Of a stretch of 64,000 nucleotides of DNA, positions 1 to 7,847 are shown piece after piece. The stretch lies in NCBI RefSeq assembly GCF_031954365.1, contig NZ_JAUSVZ010000004.1, one strand, 5' to 3'. Source of the stretch: Brevibacillus aydinogluensis. GTDB lineage: Bacteria > Bacillota > Bacilli > Brevibacillales > Brevibacillaceae. The notes under the pieces were generated by a model. The model was not told the origin of the DNA. It saw nothing but the letters and a program-made list of their open reading frames with translations, and searched no databases. Within the stretch, counting starts at the first letter, position 1. Each line of letters opens with the position of its first letter. A program made the translations under genes and the position numbers.

Positions 1-482
1 TGAAGTGCTGGAGCGCCGCCTGCTCCACGGGCGAAGAGCCGTACACGCTGACTCTGATCCTGATGCGCAACCGCTGGGAGGCGTCACTGCTCGCCACCGA
101 CATTGACGAAGGGGCGCTGGCCAAGGCCAAACAAGGGGTCTACACGGAGCGGTCGCTGCAGGATTGTCCCAAGGATCTGCTGGCCAAGTACTTTGTCAAG
201 GACACGATGAGCTACCGAATTGCCGACGAGGTGAAAAACCGGGTGACGTTCCGCAAGCACAACTTGCTGGCTGATCCGTTCGACTCCCAATTCGACCTGA
301 TCATCTGCCGCAACGTCATGATCTACTTCACCGAGGAGGCGAAGCACGAGTTGTACCACAAGTTCAGCCGGGCGCTAAAACCGGGCGGGGTGCTGTTCGT
401 CGGAAGCACGGAGCAGATTTTCCAGCCGCAGCAGTATCAATTGGAGTCGGAAGACACGTTTTTTTATCGGAAAATGGGCTGA
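1..482 (+). CDS. cheR: CheR chemotaxis protein methyltransferase, 3' part
   Basis: The gene is cut by the window start; the first whole codon is at 3 and about 159 residues remain. CheR transfers methyl groups from S-adenosylmethionine to glutamates of chemoreceptors in the cytoplasm. The visible part starts with WSAACSTGEEPY, the SAM-binding motif of the family, and later has FDLIICRNVMIYF and ALKPGG, typical of the CheR methyltransferase fold. In B. subtilis cheR also lies directly upstream of the chorismate synthase gene, so the context fits. The N-terminal helical domain is outside the window. Confidence 0.93.
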   Translation, partial: KCWSAACSTGEEPYTLTLILMRNRWEASLLATDIDEGALAKAKQGVYTERSLQDCPKDLLAKYFVKDTMSYRIADEVKNRVTFRKHNLLADPFDSQFDLIICRNVMIYFTEEAKHELYHKFSRALKPGGVLFVGSTEQIFQPQQYQLESEDTFFYRKMG

Positions 483-528
483 AGCGGACGCAGCTTGGTA
501 TATCCCTGTTGTTTTTTCCCAACACTAA

Positions 529-552
529 TGCTATCTACCATGCTATCTACCA
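529..552 (+). repeat. 12-bp perfect tandem duplication
   Basis: The unit TGCTATCTACCA occurs twice back to back (529-540 and 541-552), just ahead of the ribosome binding site of the small gene at 569. The TATCTA inside the first copy could be a -10 element paired with TTGTTT at 509-514 (17-bp spacer), but that match is weak. Confidence 0.6.
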
Positions 553-568
553 AAAAGGGAGGAAGCAG

Positions 569-733
569 ATGGACAAGCAAAAGGTCATCGAAGCATACCG
601 ACGCGGTTTGATCACGCTGCAAGAGTGCGGGCAAATCCTCGGTGCGGAAAAGGAGCAGTTGGACAAACTCGTCCGCGCGAATCACCTGCGGCGGCCGCTT
701 TCCTCGTTTCTGACGGTCGATTCTCACATGTGA
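569..733 (+). CDS. Small hypothetical protein, 54 residues
   Basis: The start MDKQKVIEAYRRG is preceded by AAAGGGAGG at good spacing, so I prefer it to the longer frame from 509. The product is short and basic, predicted mostly helical; the stretch YRRGLITLQECGQILG followed by QLDKLVR resembles a helix-turn-helix unit, but it is too short for a firm family call. It stands alone between cheR and aroC and is followed by a good terminator. This gene is not part of the B. subtilis order at this site. No function can be assigned. Confidence 0.6.
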   Translation: MDKQKVIEAYRRGLITLQECGQILGAEKEQLDKLVRANHLRRPLSSFLTVDSHM

Positions 734-750
734 GCTCCGCCAATTCGATG

Positions 751-779
751 ACGCTTCTCCTGCGAGGGAGAAGCGTTTT
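751..779 (+). terminator. Rho-independent terminator after the 54-residue gene
   Basis: A perfect 10-bp stem (ACGCTTCTCC with GGAGAAGCGT, loop 761-766) is followed by TTTT. It separates the cheR unit from the aromatic supraoperon. Confidence 0.85.
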
Positions 780-816
780 GCCTGTCTGCCAAGGGCGTCG
801 GGACAATTCGTCACTT

Positions 817-845
817 TTGTATTTGCACGGACTGACAGGTATGAT
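817..845 (+). promoter_or_regulatory. Sigma-A promoter of the aroC-aroB-aroH unit
   Basis: TTGTAT (817-822), 17-bp spacer, TATGAT (840-845). It lies between the upstream terminator and aroC, leaving a leader of about 75 nt. In that leader CAGCAT (873-878) can pair with ATGCTG (897-902). Confidence 0.75.
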
Positions 846-925
846 ATTATAACGCTTAAAAGTGATAAAGGACAGCATCCGTAGTCAGAGAAGGAAATGC
901 TGCCTGAGGATGGAGGAAGAGAGAG

Positions 926-2086
926 ATGCGATACTTGACTGCAGGGGAATCTCACGGGCCGCAGCTCACTGCCATAATTGAAGGGGTTCCGAGCAACCTG
1001 CCCTTTTCTGTCGAAGCCATCAACGAACAGCTGGCAAGACGGCAAAAGGGACACGGACGCGGCCGGCGGATGCAGATTGAAAAAGACCAGGTGAAAGTGC
1101 TCTCCGGCGTTCGGCACGGGTACACGACAGGCGCGCCGATCACGCTGGTTGTGGAAAACAAAGACTGGACGCACTGGCAGGGTATCATGAGTGCCGAGCC
1201 GGTGGAAGGAGCGGAAGAGAAGCGTCGCGTCTCCCGTCCCCGTCCGGGTCATGCCGATCTCAACGGCGCGATCAAATACCATCAACGGGATATGCGAAAT
1301 ATTCTGGAACGTTCCAGCGCGCGGGAAACAGCCATCCGCGTCGCCGTCGGTGCTGTCGCCCGGCAGCTCCTGGCCGCGTTTGGCATTCGGATCGGCGGTC
1401 ACGTGCTGCAGATCGGCGATGTGGTGGCCAACCGGCAGGATGTCACGCTGGACGAACTGATCGCGCGTTCCGAGGAATCCCCCGTGCGCTGTCTGGACAA
1501 GGAAGCGGAGCAGCGCATGATGGCGGCCATTGACCAGGCCAAACAGGACGGCGATTCGCTTGGAGGCATCGTCGAAGTAATCGTGGAAGGCGTGCCGATC
1601 GGGCTGGGCAGCCACGTCCAGTGGGACCGAAAGTTGGACGGCAGGCTGGCTCAGGCGATCATGAGCATTCAGGCGTTCAAAGGTGTGGAGATCGGGATTG
1701 GCTTTGGCGCCGCGGGCTTGCCAGGGTCCCAGGTGCACGATGAGATCGTCTGGAGCCAGGACACCGGATACAGCCGCAAGACGAACAACGCGGGCGGCCT
1801 GGAAGGCGGCATGACCACAGGCATGCCGATTGTCGTGCGCGGGGTGATGAAGCCGATTCCGACGCTGTACAAACCTTTGATGAGCGTGGACATCGACACC
1901 AAGGAACCGTTCTCCGCCAGCATCGAACGTTCGGACAGCTGCGCTGTTCCTGCCGCCAGCGTCGTGGCCGAAGCGGTGGTCGCCTGGGAAATCGCTCGCG
2001 CCATGTGCGAAAAATTCCCGTCCGACTCACTGGACGACATGCTGGAAAACGTGCGCCAGTATCGCGCATACACGGAGCGGTTCTGA
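926..2086 (+). CDS. aroC: Chorismate synthase
   Basis: It converts 5-enolpyruvylshikimate 3-phosphate to chorismate with reduced FMN, the last common step of aromatic biosynthesis in the cytoplasm. The 386-residue length is normal. Family signatures are present in order: GRGRRM, SGVRHGYTTGAPI, RPRPGHADLNGAIKY, SSARETAIRVAVGA, DSLGGIVEV and GGLEGGMTTGMP. The ATG follows GGAGGAAG. It opens the supraoperon and its TGA overlaps the aroB ATG by one base, implying coupled translation. It is called aroF in B. subtilis. Confidence 0.97.
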   Translation: MRYLTAGESHGPQLTAIIEGVPSNLPFSVEAINEQLARRQKGHGRGRRMQIEKDQVKVLSGVRHGYTTGAPITLVVENKDWTHWQGIMSAEPVEGAEEKRRVSRPRPGHADLNGAIKYHQRDMRNILERSSARETAIRVAVGAVARQLLAAFGIRIGGHVLQIGDVVANRQDVTLDELIARSEESPVRCLDKEAEQRMMAAIDQAKQDGDSLGGIVEVIVEGVPIGLGSHVQWDRKLDGRLAQAIMSIQAFKGVEIGIGFGAAGLPGSQVHDEIVWSQDTGYSRKTNNAGGLEGGMTTGMPIVVRGVMKPIPTLYKPLMSVDIDTKEPFSASIERSDSCAVPAASVVAEAVVAWEIARAMCEKFPSDSLDDMLENVRQYRAYTERF

Positions 2087-3186
2087 TGGCGGTTGAAACC
2101 CTTTACGTAGAGTTGGGAGAGCGCACGTATCCCATCGTTATCGGCGATGGTGTCATGCAGCAGGTGGCGGCCCTGGTGCAGGATGCGGGCATATCTCCAA
2201 CGAGCCGGTTGTTTGTCATCTCCGATGAGAACGTAGCCCCGCGCTATCTGCAGCCGCTGAAACAGGCGCTGGAGACGGCAGGCTATCGGGTGGCGGACTG
2301 CGTAATTCCTCCGGGGGAGCAGTCGAAAAGTCTTGCGGTCTATGAACAGGTGCTGACCCGGGCCATCGAGGCGGGGCTGGACCGAAAATCAGCCATTCTC
2401 GCGCTGGGAGGCGGCGTGGTCGGTGACTTGGCCGGCTTTGTTGCCGCCACCTACATGCGGGGCATCGCCTTTGTGCAGGTGCCGACCACGCTGTTGGCGC
2501 ACGACAGTTCGGTAGGCGGCAAGGTGGGCATCAATCATCCGCTGGGCAAAAATCTGATTGGCGCCTTTCACCAGCCGCGGCTGGTGTTGTATGATACGGC
2601 CGCGCTGCGCACGCTGCCCGAGCGGGAAGTGGCGGCTGGTTTTGCCGAGGTGATCAAGCACGGGTTGATCGCCGACGCGTCATTCGTCGACTGGCTGGAG
2701 GAACATGCGGCGAGCCTGTGGCAGCTTGATGCTGAACGGGTGGGCCGCGCCATACGCCGGGGCTGCGCGATCAAGGCAGCGATCGTCTCGGCTGACGAGA
2801 CAGAGCAGGGACAGCGCGCGCTGCTCAACCTGGGGCACACCTTTGGCCACGCGTTCGAAGCGTTGTGCGAATACGCCGTGTTGAACCACGGAGAGGCGAT
2901 TTCCATCGGCATGTGCCTGGCGGCCAAAGTGGCTGAGCGCATCGGTTTTGCTGAAGCAGGCGTTTATGCACGGACAAAACGGCTGCTTCACCTCTTCCAC
3001 CTGCCCACTGACTGGCCAGACGGCCTGGAGCCGGAAGCGGTGCTGGATGTCATGAAGCGGGACAAAAAGGCCGTCGGCGGCAAGCTGGCCCTGGTGCTGC
3101 CGCGGGCCATCGGGAAGGTGGAACTGGTCAAAGACGTGGATGAACAAGAGATATTGACAGCGATGAAAAAAGAAGCGGGGGCATAG
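2086..3186 (+). CDS. aroB: 3-dehydroquinate synthase
   Basis: It cyclises DAHP to 3-dehydroquinate using NAD and a divalent metal. I start at the ATG overlapping the aroC stop (366 residues, usual for the family); the longer frame from 2005 only reads into aroC. The NAD-binding ALGGGVVGDLAGFVAATYMRG, the PPGEQSKS segment and the metal-binding NLGHTFGHAFE are all present. It is the second gene of the aroC-aroB-aroH unit. Confidence 0.97.
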   Translation: MAVETLYVELGERTYPIVIGDGVMQQVAALVQDAGISPTSRLFVISDENVAPRYLQPLKQALETAGYRVADCVIPPGEQSKSLAVYEQVLTRAIEAGLDRKSAILALGGGVVGDLAGFVAATYMRGIAFVQVPTTLLAHDSSVGGKVGINHPLGKNLIGAFHQPRLVLYDTAALRTLPEREVAAGFAEVIKHGLIADASFVDWLEEHAASLWQLDAERVGRAIRRGCAIKAAIVSADETEQGQRALLNLGHTFGHAFEALCEYAVLNHGEAISIGMCLAAKVAERIGFAEAGVYARTKRLLHLFHLPTDWPDGLEPEAVLDVMKRDKKAVGGKLALVLPRAIGKVELVKDVDEQEILTAMKKEAGA

Positions 3187-3190
3187 AGAG

Positions 3191-3562
3191 ATGGGAGTGC
3201 GAGGAATCAGGGGAGCGATCACGATTGAAAACGACACACAGGCAGAGATCGTTTCCGCCACCAAGCTGCTGCTGGAGGAGATGGTCAGTCGAAACGGCGT
3301 ACGGGCTGACGACATCGCCAGCGTTTTCATCACCACGACGGAGGACATCAAGGCGGCATTTCCGGCGCAGGCGGCGCGCCTCTTGGACGGGTGGCAGTAC
3401 GTGCCGCTGATGTGCGCCCGGGAAATTCCCGTGCCGGGCAGTCTGCCTCGCTGTATCCGCGTAATGATGCACGTCAACACGAGCAAGGCGGCCTCGGAAA
3501 TCCATCACGTGTTCATGCGCGATGCCGTACAGCTTCGTCCCGATTTGTCAAATCGTGGTTGA
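3191..3562 (+). CDS. aroH: Chorismate mutase, AroH class
   Basis: It rearranges chorismate to prephenate for phenylalanine and tyrosine. At 123 residues it is a monofunctional AroH-type trimeric enzyme. Residues matching the B. subtilis active site are visible: Arg7, Cys75, Glu78 and Arg90. The position of the active-site Tyr108 is Phe here. The gene starts 4 nt after aroB, and the -35 box of the downstream trp promoter overlaps its stop codon. Confidence 0.95.
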   Translation: MGVRGIRGAITIENDTQAEIVSATKLLLEEMVSRNGVRADDIASVFITTTEDIKAAFPAQAARLLDGWQYVPLMCAREIPVPGSLPRCIRVMMHVNTSKAASEIHHVFMRDAVQLRPDLSNRG

Positions 3563-3587
3563 CAATGTGGGCGTTCTCGATTACCAT
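3559..3587 (+). promoter_or_regulatory. Probable trp operon promoter
   Basis: TTGACA (3559-3564) overlaps the aroH stop; TACCAT (3582-3587) follows after 17 bp. An inverted repeat (GCGTTCTCG at 3571-3579, CGAGAACGC at 3597-3605) brackets the -10 region, so it could be an operator or part of the leader fold. This would give trp its own promoter inside the supraoperon, as in B. subtilis. Confidence 0.65.
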
Positions 3588-3614
3588 AAAACGAAACGAG
3601 AACGCCTCGTTTTA

Positions 3615-3744
3615 CCGGTAATGCAAAATACCGGCTGAGAGTTGAGAGTGAGCAGAGCAGAGTTGAGAAGAGTTGGGCAGAGGAGAGAAGAGCGAGCCGG
3701 ATGGATTCGTACAGACCAATCCAGGACTCTTCCTGGATTTTTTT
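3615..3744 (+). promoter_or_regulatory. trp leader: TRAP-binding site and attenuator
   Basis: GAG triplets occur at 3639, 3644, 3650, 3655, 3660, 3665, 3670, 3680, 3685 and 3690, with GGG at 3675. That makes 11 triplets, nearly all spaced by two bases, as expected for the 11-subunit TRAP ring; a further GAG is at 3694. A 5' stem-loop (CCGGTA 3615-3620 with TACCGG 3629-3634) precedes them, as in B. subtilis. A terminator follows: AATCCAGGA (3718-3726) pairs with TCCTGGATT (3731-3739), then a T-run. An antiterminator can form from 3694-3707 with 3718-3729 and overlaps the last triplets, so bound TRAP would favour termination when tryptophan is plentiful. The TRAP gene itself is not in the window. 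Confidence 0.85.
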
Positions 3745-3846
3745 CTTTTTCTCCCCCTATCTCTTCACCTGACAAACGTGCGGGTGCATGTAAAGCCTGT
3801 GTTTTCAGGCGTGCAGGGCACCACGCGGCGAGAGGTGAGAAAAGAG

Positions 3847-5364
3847 ATGTATTCCCCTACCCTGGCTGAAGTCCAATCTCTTTCGGCCAACCATTCCCTG
3901 ATACCCGTACGCTTGACCGTGCTGGCAGATGAGGAGACGCCTATCCGAATCTACCAGAAAATTCGCACGCATGATTCGTTTCTCCTGGAAAGCGTGGAAG
4001 GCGGAACACGCTGGGCCCGATACTCGTTCATCGGCATGAATCCGTTTCAAACGGTGGAGGCCCGCGGGGAGCAGATTACTGTCCGCCGCCGCGGAGGGGA
4101 TAGGCTGACGTTTTACGGCAATCCCGTTCACTTTTTACGCGAAGAGACGTCCCGCTACACCAGTCCCAAACTGCAGGGAGCACCCCGATTGTGCGGTGGG
4201 GCCGTGGGGTTCTTTGGATACAACACCCTGCACTACTTTGAAAATCTGCCCTACCACCGTCAGGAAAGCCTGGATGTGCCGGACATGCGATTTTGGTTCG
4301 TGGATGAATTGATCGCGTTTGACCATCTCAAGCAGGAGATCCAGGTGATCGTGAATCTGCACGTCGACCCGGATGATTCGCCGGAGACGATCGCCCGCAA
4401 ATACCAACAGGTCTGCAGCCGGCTGGAGCAACTTGCCGCACAGGTGACCGCTCCGGTCGAGACGGACGGCAGTCGAATTTCCGTTGGCACCGGCGCGCAA
4501 GGCGAGCTAAAGCCAGAGCCCAACATGAGCCGGGAGCAGTTTGAACAGATGGTGGAGCGTGCCAAGGCGTACATCGCGGCCGGTGACATTTTTCAAGTAG
4601 TGATCTCCCAGCGTTTCCGCGTGCGCACGGACGTCGATCCGTTTGCCGTCTATCGGCTGCTGCGCACGCTGAACCCTTCGCCGTACATGTACTACCTGCA
4701 ATACGAAGGCGAGACGGTCGTCGGTACGTCGCCAGAACTGCTGGTCCGGGTCGAAAACAACCGGGTGGAGATGCGGCCGATCGCCGGCACGCGCAGGCGA
4801 GGGCGCACAGCGGAAGATGACGAGGCCCTGGCCGCCGATCTCCTCGCTGATCCCAAGGAGCGGGCGGAGCATTACATGCTGCTTGACCTGGGACGCAACG
4901 ACGTGGGACGTGTCGCCCGGTACGGCAGCGTTCGCGTCGAGGAAGCACTGGTCATCGAACATTACTCCCACGTCATGCATATGGTCTCCCACGTGACCGG
5001 AGAGCTGCGCGAGGGACTGCATCCGTTCGACGCGCTGCTCGCCGCTTTCCCGGCGGGAACGGTGTCCGGCGCGCCCAAGCTGAGAGCGATGGAAATCATT
5101 GCCGAACTGGAGCCGGACGCGCGCCATCTGTACGCCGGGGCGATCGGTTATTTCGGCTTTGACGGGACGCTGGAGACCTGCATTACGATCCGCACCCTCC
5201 TGTTCCAGAACGGATACGCCTACGTGCAGGCGGGCGCCGGCATCGTCGCCGACTCCGTCCCGGCCAACGAGTATCAGGAAACAGTGAACAAAGCGGCAGC
5301 CATGCTCTCCGCGTTGGAGAAGGCGGAGCAGTTGTTTGCCCCAAAGGAGGAACAGCCATGCTGA
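3847..5364 (+). CDS. trpE: Anthranilate synthase component I
   Basis: It makes anthranilate from chorismate with ammonia delivered by a TrpG/PabA partner, which is not encoded here. I start at ATG 3847 (505 residues) because the longer frame would run through the attenuator hairpin. Motifs: SFLLES near residues 44-49 (tryptophan feedback site), SPELLVRVE, RPIAGTRRRG, LDLGRNDVGRV and GTVSGAPKLRAMEI, all of the chorismate-binding fold. It is the first gene after the TRAP leader, and its stop overlaps trpD. Confidence 0.97.
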   Translation: MYSPTLAEVQSLSANHSLIPVRLTVLADEETPIRIYQKIRTHDSFLLESVEGGTRWARYSFIGMNPFQTVEARGEQITVRRRGGDRLTFYGNPVHFLREETSRYTSPKLQGAPRLCGGAVGFFGYNTLHYFENLPYHRQESLDVPDMRFWFVDELIAFDHLKQEIQVIVNLHVDPDDSPETIARKYQQVCSRLEQLAAQVTAPVETDGSRISVGTGAQGELKPEPNMSREQFEQMVERAKAYIAAGDIFQVVISQRFRVRTDVDPFAVYRLLRTLNPSPYMYYLQYEGETVVGTSPELLVRVENNRVEMRPIAGTRRRGRTAEDDEALAADLLADPKERAEHYMLLDLGRNDVGRVARYGSVRVEEALVIEHYSHVMHMVSHVTGELREGLHPFDALLAAFPAGTVSGAPKLRAMEIIAELEPDARHLYAGAIGYFGFDGTLETCITIRTLLFQNGYAYVQAGAGIVADSVPANEYQETVNKAAAMLSALEKAEQLFAPKEEQPC

Positions 5365-6383
5365 CCACAGCGTTGGAACACATATTGCGCGGACGCGATC
5401 TGGACCGTCTGACCGCCCGCCAGGCGATGGGCGAGATCATGGACGGCAAAGCCACCCCCGCCCAGATCGGTGCCTTCCTCGCCGGACTGCGGCTGAAAGG
5501 GGAACAGGTGGAGGAGATTATCGGGTTTGTTCAGGCCATGCGGGAGCGGGCGGTCCGGTTCCCGCTGGAAGTGCCGGGATTGATGGACACGTGCGGCACA
5601 GGCGGGGACGGTGCCCATACGTTCAACATCTCCACCGCAGCCGCCATCGTGGCGGCGAGTGACGGTGTCTGCATCGCGAAACACGGCAACCGGGCTGTCT
5701 CCAGCAAGAGCGGCAGCGCCGACGTGCTGGAGGCGTTGGGCATTCCGATCACACTGACGCCGGAAGCGGCGGCCGACTGCCTGCGGGTGACCAATCTGTG
5801 CTTCCTGTTTGCGCCGCTCTACCATCAGGCGATGAAGCACGCAGCCGGCCCGCGAAAAGAACTGGCGGTGCGGACGGTGTTTAATCTGTTGGGACCGCTG
5901 ACCAATCCGGCGGGGGCCAAGCGGCAGCTCCTGGGCGTGTACGACAGACAGCTTCTCCCCACCGTGGCGGCCGTCCTGCGCGAATTGGGAGTGGAACGGG
6001 CCCTGGTGGTGGCCGGTGCTGACGGCCTTGACGAATTGACCGTGACGGGTCCGAGCAGCATCGCCGAGCTGCGCGACGGTGAGATCCGCACGTACGAGAT
6101 CGTGCCCGAACAGTTCGGTTTGAGACGGTATCCGATGGAGGAACTGCGCGGCGGCGACGCGTATGAAAACGCGACGATCATCCGCGAAGTGTTCGCCGGC
6201 AAGCGGGGAGCCGCCCGTGACATCGTCCTGCTCAACGCGGGTGCCATCCTGTACCTGGCGGATCGCGCAATCAGCATCGAGGCAGGGGTGATCCGGGCCG
6301 CGGAACTGATCGACGACGGCGCGGTCCAGCGTAAACTGGAACAAATCCGGCAGGTGGCGGGAGGGATGATACATGCTTCGTAG
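5358..6383 (+). CDS. trpD: Anthranilate phosphoribosyltransferase
   Basis: It joins anthranilate to phosphoribosyl pyrophosphate. At 341 residues it is full length. The PRPP-binding DTCGTGGDGAHTFNIST (about residues 77-93) and the KHGNRAVSSKSGSADVLEALG region are intact. The start overlaps trpE by 7 nt, and its own end overlaps trpC by 11 nt, typical of coupled trp genes. Confidence 0.97.
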   Translation: MLTTALEHILRGRDLDRLTARQAMGEIMDGKATPAQIGAFLAGLRLKGEQVEEIIGFVQAMRERAVRFPLEVPGLMDTCGTGGDGAHTFNISTAAAIVAASDGVCIAKHGNRAVSSKSGSADVLEALGIPITLTPEAAADCLRVTNLCFLFAPLYHQAMKHAAGPRKELAVRTVFNLLGPLTNPAGAKRQLLGVYDRQLLPTVAAVLRELGVERALVVAGADGLDELTVTGPSSIAELRDGEIRTYEIVPEQFGLRRYPMEELRGGDAYENATIIREVFAGKRGAARDIVLLNAGAILYLADRAISIEAGVIRAAELIDDGAVQRKLEQIRQVAGGMIHAS

Positions 6384-7182
6384 GATCGTCGAGGCCAAAA
6401 GAGAAGAGGTGGCCAGACTGCACGCTTCCACGACCCTGCAGTCCCTGTTGGACGAGGCGAAACACATGCCCGCACCGCGCGGGTTCCGTTCAGCACTGGC
6501 AGACAGCACGCGGCCGGTCAGCGTCATCGCGGAAGTGAAAAAGGCTTCGCCGTCCAAAGGTGTGATTCGGCCTGACTTTGACCCGGTGGGAATCGCTCGG
6601 TCCTACGCGTCTGCCGGTGCAGAGTGCATCTCCGTACTGACGGACGAACCATTTTTTCAAGGGAAGACCGAGTATTTGCGAAACATCCGCACGGCCGTGG
6701 ACCAACCGCTGCTGCGCAAGGATTTTATCATCGACGAGTGGCAAATCGCCGAGGCCCGGGCGTGCGGCGCCGATTGCGTCCTGCTCATCGCGGCGATTCT
6801 GGAAGGGGAGCAGCTTCGTGATCTGTCGCAGGCGGCGGAAGCGCTCGGCATGGACGTGCTGATCGAAGTGCATGACCGGCGTGAGCTGGAGATGGTGTTT
6901 CGCCATGTGACACCGATGCTGATCGGCATCAACAATCGCGACCTGCGGACGTTCCGGACAGACCTGGCTGTGACCCGTGAGGTGGCGGCGGAGATCCCAT
7001 CCGGTGTTCTCACTGTCAGCGAAAGCGGCATTTCTTCACCGGCGGACGTGGAGGAAGTGCGGCAGGCGGGCGCGCGGGCGATCTTGGTCGGGGAACACTT
7101 CATGCGCCACGAGGATGTGGGCAAAGCCGTAATCCAACTGGTAGGTGAGCGGGAAGGCGCCAGCCCGCAGGTGCGGTCATGA
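6373..7182 (+). CDS. trpC: Indole-3-glycerol phosphate synthase
   Basis: It closes the indole ring from carboxyphenylamino-deoxyribulose phosphate. This is a 269-residue TIM barrel with AEVKKASPSKG (catalytic lysine loop), RKDFIIDEWQI, LIGINNRDLRTF and SESGI. It is monofunctional, separate from trpF as in Bacillus. Both ends overlap the neighbouring genes. Confidence 0.97.
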   Translation: MLRRIVEAKREEVARLHASTTLQSLLDEAKHMPAPRGFRSALADSTRPVSVIAEVKKASPSKGVIRPDFDPVGIARSYASAGAECISVLTDEPFFQGKTEYLRNIRTAVDQPLLRKDFIIDEWQIAEARACGADCVLLIAAILEGEQLRDLSQAAEALGMDVLIEVHDRRELEMVFRHVTPMLIGINNRDLRTFRTDLAVTREVAAEIPSGVLTVSESGISSPADVEEVRQAGARAILVGEHFMRHEDVGKAVIQLVGEREGASPQVRS

Positions 7183-7847
7183 CGCGGATCAAGATTTGCG
7201 GCGTCAAGCGGGCGGAGACCCTTCGCCTGCTGGCCCGGCTCGATGTTGACTACGTGGGACTGGTATTTGCGGAAAGCAGGCGACGAGTGGACGCGCAGAC
7301 GGCGGGGGCGCTGCTCGCGGCCGTGCCGGATCATCCGCCGGCGGTCGGGGTGTTTGTCAACCCGACGGAAGCGGAGCTGGAGCACGTGCTGACCCATGCC
7401 CCCCTTGCCGTGATTCAACTGCACGGGCAGGAATCCCCCGCCTTTTGCGAGAGCGTGCGGCAGCGGTTTTCCCTGCCGGTCTGGAAAGCGCTGGCAGTCG
7501 GGGGCGGCGAGCCGCTGGAGAATGTCGTGGACGCGTACCGGGGAGCAGCCGACGCGTTTTTGTTTGACACCTATGATCCCCGGCAGGCGGGCGGCACGGG
7601 CAAACGCTTTTCCTGGGAGCAGATTCCCCTGTTGCGCAAATGGACGGCACCTGCCCCCTGCATCATCGCAGGCGGCATCAACGCGGACAACGTAGCCGAG
7701 CTGGTGGGCAGATATAGGCCCGCAATTATCGACGTGTCCAGCGGCGTGGAGAGCGACGGAGAAAAAGACGCGGAGAAAATCAGACAATTCGTGGAGAGGG
7801 TGAGGGAACATGACCGTATCACAGAAGGAAACGCGTACCGTGCCTGA
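7179..7847 (+). CDS. trpF: Phosphoribosylanthranilate isomerase
   Basis: It isomerises N-(5'-phosphoribosyl)anthranilate between the TrpD and TrpC steps. The 222-residue barrel begins with IKICGVKR, the family signature with the catalytic cysteine, and carries VGLVFAESRR, VIQLHGQE, FLFDTYD and AGGINADNV. It overlaps trpC by 4 nt and the start of trpB by 38 nt. Confidence 0.96.
   Translation: MTRIKICGVKRAETLRLLARLDVDYVGLVFAESRRRVDAQTAGALLAAVPDHPPAVGVFVNPTEAELEHVLTHAPLAVIQLHGQESPAFCESVRQRFSLPVWKALAVGGGEPLENVVDAYRGAADAFLFDTYDPRQAGGTGKRFSWEQIPLLRKWTAPAPCIIAGGINADNVAELVGRYRPAIIDVSSGVESDGEKDAEKIRQFVERVREHDRITEGNAYRA

Noticed and set aside
464..1738. Long minus-strand open frame across aroC
   Set aside because: It is the antisense shadow of a highly conserved gene; no ribosome site, low-complexity composition.
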